NCBI GenBank assembly: GCA_949448405.1
Contig: CASTFX010000044.1
Location: forward strand, 1 to 8,361
Source of the DNA: an uncultured Clostridia bacterium
GTDB taxonomy: Bacteria; Bacillota; Clostridia; TANB77; CAG-508
Reading direction: 5' to 3'
DNA: 8,361 bases
The notes under the pieces were generated by a model, which was not told where the DNA came from, searched no databases, and saw only the letters and a program-made list of their open reading frames with translations. Each line of letters begins with the position of its first letter. Position 1 is the first letter of the stretch. Position numbers and translations under genes: made by a program. Positions 1 through 5,312 of the stretch are shown piece by piece.

Positions 1-145
1 CTACAAACTTAGGTTATATAACTAATGGTTATATAAGAAAAATGTAGAAACAAACTGTTGTCCTTTAGCGATTTGCTAAAAACAAAAAATGGATAGATAT
101 AGTTGTAAGTAAAGTCTGAAAGTGGCTATATTTTAGAACTGTTTT
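1..145. other. Non-coding left flank, possible 3' end of an upstream transcript
   Basis: No convincing coding frame is visible. One frame (3-47) is open from the window edge to a TAG and could be the last 14 codons of an upstream gene, but nothing in it is recognisable. The stretch holds a near-repeat (GGTTATATAA at 12-21 and again at 27-36) and a small hairpin, TTTAGC (64-69) with GCTAAA (75-80), and it leads directly into the terminator at 146-171. It could be the 3' untranslated end of an upstream gene or the body of a small RNA. I do not recognise a known RNA family. Confidence 0.4.
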
Positions 146-171
146 AAGGTAGTGGAAACACTACCTTTTTT
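146..171 (+). terminator. Strong intrinsic terminator
   Basis: A perfect 9-bp stem (146-154 with 159-167) is closed by a GAAA tetraloop (155-158) and followed by a T run to 171. It would end whatever transcript enters from the left edge, and it isolates the small unit that follows. Confidence 0.9.
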
Positions 172-220
172 GTATGCTTTTAAGATATTACTAGAAAATA
201 GCAATTTAAGTGTGCTATGA

Positions 221-249
221 TTGACTTTTAATAAAAAACGTAGTACAAT
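221..249 (+). promoter_or_regulatory. Sigma-A type promoter of the small ORF at 303
   Basis: The -35 box TTGACT (221-226) and -10 box TACAAT (244-249) are separated by exactly 17 bp, each one base from consensus. The predicted start point is near 256, giving a leader of about 47 nt to the ATG at 303. Confidence 0.75.
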
Positions 250-282
250 GCATATGTTAGAAAATATTTGAAGCATGCATTG
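246..282. repeat. Inverted repeat spanning the start region of the small ORF unit
   Basis: CAATGCAT (246-253) is repeated in inverted form as ATGCATTG (275-282). The left arm overlaps the -10 box and the right arm ends next to the ribosome binding site. The predicted transcript begins between the arms, so this looks more like a DNA operator than an RNA hairpin. That reading is inference. Confidence 0.45.
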
Positions 283-302
283 AAAGGAGAAATACCTGAA
301 CC

Positions 303-506
303 ATGAAAAGAGTACAAAAAATATGTCGGAACATCTTTATTTTCATAATGACGATGGTGGTGCGCATGATATCTACCGCAATGTTTGGGACTGGCGAAGA
401 GATGATTATCCAGCTCCAGAAACCTGGATATTGGGTAATTGGTGCTTGCATTGCTGCGATTGTCACATGGGAAATTGCACAGGCAATAGACAACTCCAAA
501 AAGTAA
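303..506 (+). CDS. Small predicted membrane protein, unknown function (67 aa)
   Basis: I do not recognise this gene. It is supported by its setting: a good promoter upstream, a purine-rich AAAGGAG at 283-289, a TAA stop and a strong terminator right after it, so it makes a complete monocistronic unit. The spacing from ribosome binding site to ATG, 13 nt, is longer than usual. The product has a basic N-terminus, a hydrophobic stretch at about residues 11-28 broken by Arg21, and a clearer membrane-like segment at 43-57 with a Lys-Lys end. Third-position G and C are more frequent than in dnaE or rlmD, as also seen in spoIIAB. Codon 9 is CGG, the codon implicated in frameshifting elsewhere in the window. 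A +1 shift here would end the protein after 14 residues. The opposite-strand frame at 257-607 runs through the terminator and was discarded. Confidence 0.5.
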   Translation: MKRVQKICRNIFIFIMTMVVRMISTAMFGTGEEMIIQLQKPGYWVIGACIAAIVTWEIAQAIDNSKK

Positions 507-510
507 ATGC

Positions 511-547
511 GGCCGTACCTCTCTGCTCGGGAGGCACGGCATTTTTT
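511..547 (+). terminator. Intrinsic terminator after the small ORF
   Basis: A GC-rich stem pairs GCCGT-A-CCTC with GAGG-C-ACGGC around a short loop and is followed by seven Ts. It begins a few bases after the TAA at 504-506 and separates this unit from the dnaE promoter. Confidence 0.85.
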
Positions 548-590
548 TGCAAAGAAAAAAATAATAAGTAATATTAGTAGGACTGTTTTG

Positions 591-619
591 TTTACAAATG
601 CCTCCAAATATTATATAAT
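591..619 (+). promoter_or_regulatory. dnaE promoter, sigma-A type
   Basis: TTTACA (591-596) and a perfect TATAAT (614-619) are separated by 17 bp. The start point is predicted near 626, only about 23 nt before the dnaE ATG, so the leader is very short. Confidence 0.8.
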
Positions 620-645
620 AGCACCAAAGAAAGAGAGGTGCTATT
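617..645. repeat. Perfect 9-bp inverted repeat over the dnaE start region
   Basis: AATAGCACC (617-625) is repeated in inverted form as GGTGCTATT (637-645) with an 11-bp spacer. The left arm overlaps the end of the -10 box. The right arm covers most of the ribosome binding site GAGGTG (635-640). Since transcription should start near 626, the left arm lies largely outside the dnaE mRNA, which favours a protein-binding operator. In a transcript reading in from upstream it would form a hairpin followed by five Ts, which could terminate transcription or hide the binding site. Confidence 0.6.
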
Positions 646-648
646 TTT

Positions 649-3600
649 ATGCCAGAATTTGTACACTTACATGTCCACAGTGAATTTAGCTTACTTGATG
701 GAGCAAATAGAATAAAAGACTTACCAGTAAGAGCAAAAGAACTTGGAATGAAATCAATTGCAATCACAGACCATGGAGTTATGTATGGAGTAATAGACTT
801 TTACAAGGCTTGCAAAAAAGAGGGCATAAAACCAATAATCGGATGCGAAGTATATGTAGCACCTAGAAGTAGATTTGATAAAGAAGGCGGGCTTGATAAG
901 GAATATAACCATTTAATCTTGCTTGCAAAAGATAATGTAGGATATAGAAACTTAAGTAAGCTAGTATCGATAGGATTTACAGAAGGTTATTACTATAAAC
1001 CACGAATAGATTTAGAAGTATTAGAAAAATATCATGAAGGATTAATAGCATTAAGTGCATGTTTAGCAGGGAGCATAAATCAAGCAATACTTGCAAACAA
1101 CATGGAAAAAGCAGAAGATATTGCAAACTGGTTCAAAAAGGTATTTAAAGATGACTATTATTTAGAACTTCAAAATAATGGGATAAAAGAGCAAGCTTTA
1201 GTAAATCAGAAGTTAGTAGAAATATCAAGAAAATTAAATATTCCATTAGTTGCAACAAATGATGCACATTATTTAAAAAGAGAAGATGCATATAATCACG
1301 AAGTATTACTTTGTATACAAACAGGGAAGAAGATATCTGATGAAGATAGAATGAGATTTGAAACAGATGAGCTATATATTAAAACACCAGAAGAAATGGC
1401 AGACTATTTTTCAAATTTACCAGATGCAATAGAAAACACGGTAAAAATTGCAGACAAATGTAATGTAGAATTTGAATTTGGACATACAATTCTTCCAAAT
1501 TATGATGTACCAGAAGGATATAAAACACATAATGACTATTTAAGAAAACTGTGTGAAGATGGTATAAAGAGGAGATATGGAGATAATCCTTCAAAAGAAA
1601 TATTAGATAGAATGGAATATGAAATCTCTGTAATAGAAAAGATGGGCTATGTAGACTATTTCCTTATTGTATGGGATTTTATTCATTATGCAAAAGAAAA
1701 CAATATACCAGTTGGGCCTGGTCGTGGTTCTGGCGCAGGTTCAATAATTGCATATGCGATAGAGATAACAGATATAGATCCAATAAAATACAACTTGCTA
1801 TTTGAGAGATTTTTAAATCCTGAGAGAATAAGCATGCCTGATTTTGACGTGGATTTTTGTTATGAAAAAAGACAAGACGTAATAGACTATGTATCTAAGA
1901 AATACGGACATGACCATGTGTCACAGATTATAACTTTTGGAACTATGTCAGCAAGAATGGTAATTCGCGATGTAGGAAGAGTATTAGACTATCCATATGC
2001 TGAAACAGATAAACTTGCCAAAATGGTACCAAATGAAATACATATAACTATACAAAAAGCAATGGAGCAAAATAGGGAGCTAAGAGAAAAGTACGAAAAT
2101 GATGAGGTAGTAAAAAATTTACTTAATATATCAATGGCGTTAGAAGGTATGCCAAGGCAGGCTTCAACTCATGCATGCCGGAATAGTTATAACGAAAGAC
2201 CCAGTAGATACATATGTACCACTATATGTAAGAGATGGAAGCATATCTACACAATATATAATGACAACACTAGAGGAACTTCGGATTACTTAAAATGGAC
2301 TTTTTGGGGCTCAGGACACTTACAGTAATTTCGGATGCTATAAAAATTGTAAAAGAATCAAAAGGAATAGATTTAGAATTTGATAAAGAGATGAAAGACC
2401 CTAAGGTATATAAATTATGGGCTGAAGGAAAGACTGGTGGAATATTCCAATTCGAAAGTGCTGGAATGACTAAGTTCATGAAAGAACTTAAACCAGACAG
2501 TCTAGAAGATATAATAGCTGGAGTATCACTATACAGACCAGGACCTATGGATCAAATTTCTAGGTATATACAAAATAAGTTAAATCCAGAACATGCTGTA
2601 TATACGCATCCTGCGTTGAAGCCAATTTTGAATGTAACATATGGTTGTATGGTGTATCAAGAACAAGTAATGCAAATAGTTAGAGATTTAGCTGGATATT
2701 CTTTAGGAAGAGCTGACCTTGTGAGACGTGCGATGGGTAAGAAGAAGCTAGATGTAATGGCAAAAGAGAGAAAGATATTCATAAATGGTGAAGTAGATGA
2801 AAATGGTAATGTAATTGTTCCAGGCTGTGTAAGAAATGGCATAAATGAAGAAGATGCAGATAGAATATTTGATGAAATGGCAGAATTTGCAAAATATGCT
2901 TTTAACAAATCACATGCTGCTGCATATGCTGTTGTTGCATATAGGACTGCATATATAAAAGCATATTATCCAGAAGCTTTGCTTGCAGCAACATTAAATA
3001 GTTTTTTGGGAAACTTAGATAAAATTCCAATGTATATTGATGAATGTAAAAATTTAAACATTGAAATTTTAAAACCAGATATAAATAAAAGTAATACAAG
3101 ATTTACAGTTGATGATGGAAAAATAAGGTTTGGACTTGGAAGTATAAAAAACGTAGGTATTGCAGTAGTTGAAAATATTGTAAAGGAAAGAGAAGAAAAC
3201 GGAGAATACAAAAGCTTTACTGATTTTTGTGAAAGAGTGCAAGAATATGGAGTTAATAAGAAGTGCATAGAGAGTTTGATAAAAGCAGGTGTATTTGACG
3301 AATTTGAACAAACAAGAAAAACTTTGATAGAGTCATTTGAGGGAATAATTGATGTAATACAAGATGGAGCAAAAAGAGCATATAGTGGGCAAGTGAGTAT
3401 GTTTGATTTAGGAGATAATAAAGAAGAAAGTGAAAAGCACAAGTATTCTTTTACAGAGGTTCCTGAATATTCTGATAAAGAGATGTTATCGATGGAAAAA
3501 TCAATGCTTGGTATATATATATCAGGACACCCATTAGAAAAACTAAAAGAAGAGATTTCTCGCCAATCTAATATAGATACTTTAAAGATGAAAGAGTCAG

Positions 3601-4121
3601 CAGAGGCAATGGAAGCTGATAGCTTAGAAAATACAAGTGAATTTAAGGATGGGCAGGTTGTTAAATATGCAGGAATAGTAACTTCTGTTAAGAAAAAATA
3701 TACAAAAAATAATACACTTATGGCATTTGTAACTGTTGAAGATTTATATGGCCAGGCTGAAATTATAGTGTTTGAAAATGCATATATGAAGGCGCAAGAT
3801 AGTTTAATGGAAGAAAATATTGTATTAGTAACTGGAAGGCTTAGTCTAAAGGAAGAGGAAGAACCTAAAATCGTAGCAATGAATATTGAGCCGTTAAAGG
3901 AGAAGAGAGAAAATAAATTAGTACTGGATATAAGGGGAACTGATGAAGAAACAAAAGAGAGACTTAGAGGTGCAATAAGATTTTTCATGGGGGATAGGAA
4001 TAATATAAAAGTTGAAATTATAGATGAGGATGGAACAAAACCTTGTGGCGCAATATTTATGATAAGAGACACAGTAGAACAATTTAAGGAAATATTGGGA
4101 GAAGAAAGAGTAAAAGTTTAA
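649..4121 (+). CDS. dnaE: DNA polymerase III subunit alpha DnaE, read through two +1 frame changes
   Basis: This is the replicative polymerase catalytic subunit. The ATG at 649 lies 8 nt after GAGGTG. Frame 1 runs to 2178 (510 codons), a second frame from 2180 to 2281 (34 codons), and a third from 2283 to the stop (612 codons), giving 1156 residues, normal for DnaE. An N-terminal PHP domain (about residues 5-280, HLHVHSEFSLLDG) precedes the polymerase core with GPGRGSGAGS and the catalytic PDFDVDF (Asp400, Asp402). The third catalytic aspartate is Asp550 in KMDFLG, six codons beyond the second frame change. A helix-hairpin-helix region follows at about 831-860, then a clamp-binding QVSMFDL at 914-920 and an OB fold at about 1001-1080. 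Both frame changes fall between the catalytic aspartates, so an unshifted product would be inactive. The open question is whether the shifts are real or sequence errors. No other damage is visible. Confidence 0.93.
2179..2181 (+). other. Frame change site 1 in dnaE: in-frame CGG
   Basis: Codon 511 reads CGG (Arg), after which the frame loses all similarity to DnaE. Skipping C2179 gives GGA and the sequence HACGIVITKDPVDTYVPLY, which follows the family. Removing T2176 instead gives HAAGIVITK, so the position of the extra base is ambiguous within 2174-2179. The family has a small residue before this glycine, and either reading is acceptable. Confidence 0.85.
2282..2284 (+). other. Frame change site 2 in dnaE: in-frame CGG followed by a stop
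   Basis: In the second frame the codons are GAA CTT CGG ATT ACT TAA, a stop two codons past CGG. Skipping C2282 gives EELGLLKMDFLGLRTLTVI, the conserved palm motif. Removing one T of CTT instead gives CTC and the same protein, so the extra base lies somewhere in 2280-2282. Confidence 0.9.
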
Positions 4122-4124
4122 TAT

Positions 4125-4159
4125 AAAAAACTCAGTGGATGCCCCCACTGAGTTTTTTT
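4125..4159. terminator. Bidirectional terminator between dnaE and spoIIAB
   Basis: CTCAGTGG (4131-4138) pairs with CCACTGAG (4145-4152) around a 6-nt loop, flanked by six As on the left and seven Ts on the right. It therefore works as an intrinsic terminator for both convergent genes. Confidence 0.92.
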
Positions 4160-4164
4160 GCTGT

Positions 4165-4584
4165 TTACCTGTTAGCGAATTTCTTTTTCATTGTAACCGT
4201 AGTTCCTCTTCCAGTAATGGACGTTATATTCACGTCATCCATGAGAGTTTCTATAAAGGTAAACCCCATTCCATTACGGCCTTCGATAGTTGTAAATAAC
4301 GGTACCATGGCCGCCTTAATGTCTGCGATACCAGCACCACAATCACGAACAGTAACGGTTAAGTTTCTATCGTTTAATGTGTAGATAACGATAATGTTTC
4401 CCGTCATTTCCTCGTATGCATGAAGCTGGCAATTTGTAATAGCTTCGGATAAGGCATTGGTTACGTCTAAAAAGTCTGCTTCGGTTGGATTCAATTGCTC
4501 CAAAAAAGCTGTTAAGGAGGCTATTGCCACAGATGCACTTATAGGAGCATTTGGAAGATCCAACTTCATTGTAATATTATCCAA
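4165..4584 (-). CDS. spoIIAB: Anti-sigma F factor SpoIIAB (serine kinase), orphan copy
   Basis: This 139-residue protein has the GHKL ATPase layout of SpoIIAB. The N box is SEAITNCQLHAY (Glu47, Asn51), the G1 box RDCGAGI (Asp81-Gly85), then PLFTT and the G2 motif GRNGMGFTFIETLMDDV. The end is GTTVTMKKK. The family binds and holds sigma-F inactive in the predivisional cell and phosphorylates the anti-anti-sigma factor SpoIIAA. The start is a TTG 8 nt after AGAGG (4593-4597). The ATG at codon 6 is 23 nt away and less likely. Usually the gene sits between spoIIAA and sigF, but neither is here. It has its own promoter, long leader and terminator, and is visibly richer in G and C than dnaE, with CGT and GGC codons. 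It may be a second copy, a relocated gene or an acquired one. RsbW-type kinases are related, but the C-terminal half matches SpoIIAB better. Confidence 0.87.
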   Translation of the reverse strand: MDNITMKLDLPNAPISASVAIASLTAFLEQLNPTEADFLDVTNALSEAITNCQLHAYEEMTGNIIVIYTLNDRNLTVTVRDCGAGIADIKAAMVPLFTTIEGRNGMGFTFIETLMDDVNITSITGRGTTVTMKKKFANR

Positions 4585-4585
4585 T

Positions 4586-4742
4586 TGTTATACCTCTTTT
4601 CAAGAATACGGGCGCTGATTTGGGCATAAACCAGCATGGGTTTAATATTTGCACACTGTGCAAATATCCGCCCTAGCTAGGGGCGTTTCTTACAGTGGTA
4701 AACTGGAAAGTTTACCGAAGTCAGCTACTTGCTGATAGCTAT
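4586..4742 (-). promoter_or_regulatory. Structured 5' leader of spoIIAB, possible cis-regulatory RNA
   Basis: The predicted transcript has about 157 nt before the TTG start and is full of inverted repeats: AGCTA/TAGCT (4723-4740), an 8-bp stem with a 4-nt loop (4697-4716), CGCCC/GGGCG (4669-4685), a long perfect palindrome (4645-4667) and AAACC/GGTTT (4628-4643). The segment 4669-4673 can pair with 4681-4685 or with 4610-4614, which are mutually exclusive. The second choice encloses two hairpins in a three-way junction just before the ribosome binding site. I cannot match it to a known riboswitch class. Confidence 0.45.
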
Positions 4743-4748
4743 ACATAT

Positions 4749-4777
4749 ATTATAACATGGATTTGCTAAAAAAACAA
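4749..4777 (-). promoter_or_regulatory. spoIIAB promoter, sigma-A type
   Basis: On the minus strand, TTGTTT (4772-4777) and a perfect TATAAT (4749-4754) are separated by 17 bp. The start point is predicted near 4742. The spoIIA operon of Bacillus subtilis uses a sigma-H promoter, so a housekeeping-type promoter here would be a different control. Confidence 0.7.
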
Positions 4778-4802
4778 ATTTATTAATATATATATTTAAT
4801 AG

Positions 4803-4843
4803 AAAAATAGAGTATGCACAAAATCTTGGCATACTCTATTTTT
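4803..4843. terminator. Bidirectional terminator after the Cys-rich genes
   Basis: A perfect 15-bp inverted repeat (4803-4817 with 4829-4843) has an 11-nt loop, with its outer five pairs made of A and T runs. It lies just downstream of the minus-strand gene ending at 4861 and separates it from the spoIIAB promoter. Confidence 0.88.
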
Positions 4844-4860
4844 AGCAGTTATCGAATTGA

Positions 4861-4986
4861 TTAGCAACCACAATTGCCACCAAATCCGTTACCACAACAA
4901 CAGAATATTAATACGAAAAGGATTATTATCCAGCAGCAATCACCACCGAAACCACATCCGCATCCACAACCTCTAGTCTCTGGCAT
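4861..4986 (-). CDS. Small glycine/cysteine-rich membrane protein (41 aa)
   Basis: The ATG at 4986 is preceded by a near-perfect AAAGGAGG (4994-5001) with a 7-nt spacer, and the reading frame ends in TAA. The layout is a Cys-Gly head (GCGCGCGFGGDCC), one hydrophobic segment (WIIILFVLIF, residues 19-28), then CCCGNGFGGNCGC, with ten cysteines in 41 residues. Similar tiny proteins with Cys/Gly ends around a W-I-I-I-L core are common in Clostridia, often as hypothetical or YjcZ-like sporulation proteins. That placement is from memory and the function is unknown. It probably sits in a membrane. The cysteines could bind metal or cross-link. It is likely co-transcribed with the gene at 5054-5161, 67 bp upstream, and ends at the terminator 4803-4843. 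Confidence 0.82.
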   Translation of the reverse strand: MPETRGCGCGCGFGGDCCWIIILFVLIFCCCGNGFGGNCGC

Positions 4987-5053
4987 ATCTCTCCCTCCTT
5001 TCAAAGCTTAAAGCTATGCCTTTTTTTGGAAAGTTTAGCTATTTAAGTAAATT

Positions 5054-5161
5054 TTAGTGACAGCAACATCTGTTACCGCATCCACAGCAGAAAAGTAGTA
5101 GGAATAAAATGATGAACCATAATATTTCACCATTATTATCATTGCAACAGCAACTATTCAT
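5054..5161 (-). CDS. Small cysteine-rich membrane protein (35 aa)
   Basis: The ATG at 5161 follows GGAGG (5169-5173) with a 7-nt spacer, and the frame closes with TAA at 5054. The protein repeats the architecture of its downstream neighbour in shorter form: a polar Cys head (MNSCCCNDNNGE), a hydrophobic segment (residues 13-24, ILWFIILFLLLF) and a Cys-rich tail (CCGCGNRCCCH), with nine cysteines and a terminal histidine. The two are probably paralogues by tandem duplication and divergence. No clear terminator separates them, so they may form one transcript. I found no convincing promoter upstream, and function is unknown. Confidence 0.78.
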   Translation of the reverse strand: MNSCCCNDNNGEILWFIILFLLLFCCGCGNRCCCH

Positions 5162-5263
5162 CTTGAAACCTCCCTATCCAAACTTTAAGATTTTTTTTGT
5201 TCATTTGTTATGATATATACTATTCTGATTTGAAAAAATGGTTACAAGATAAAATAAGAAATA

Positions 5264-5292
5264 TTGAAAGAAGTTCTAAATTATGGTAATAT
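5264..5292 (+). promoter_or_regulatory. rlmD promoter with extended -10
   Basis: TTGAAA (5264-5269) and TAATAT (5287-5292) are separated by 17 bp, with TGG directly before the -10 box as an extended -10 element. The start point near 5299 would exclude the ATG at 5298 and supports translation from 5313. Confidence 0.6.
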
Positions 5293-5312
5293 AAAATATG
5301 AGTGGAGGTATT

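Noticed and set aside
70..88. Short similarity to the spoIIAB promoter region (GATTTGCTAAAAA at 70-82 and 4760-4772)
   Set aside because: AT-rich and short, with no -10 box at the matching place near position 70. Probably coincidence.
323..571. Overlapping + strand 82-codon frame starting MSEHLYFHND
   Set aside because: No binding site at its ATG, and it reads through the terminator hairpin and T run.
257..607. Minus-strand 116-codon frame opposite the small ORF
   Set aside because: It runs through the terminator at 511-547 and the dnaE -35 box. The + strand reading has a promoter, a binding site and a fitting terminator.
2966..4072. Long minus-strand open frame of 368 codons opposite dnaE
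   Set aside because: It lies wholly opposite the well-supported dnaE C-terminal half, its product is low-complexity Ser/Phe/Ile-rich, and it has no sign of a family. It is a shadow of AT-rich coding sequence.
2295..4121. Separate gene starting at ATG 2295
   Set aside because: No ribosome binding site is present, and the residues before the Met (GLLK) continue DnaE homology. The Met is the conserved one of KMDFLG.
649..4121. Inteins or a split DnaE as explanation of the broken frame
   Set aside because: No intein sequence or extra residues are inserted. Each junction differs by a single base and homology is continuous across it.
5162..5263. Promoter for the two Cys-rich genes
   Set aside because: Several AT-rich candidate boxes exist on the minus strand, but none has good spacing or a recognisable sporulation sigma-factor pattern.
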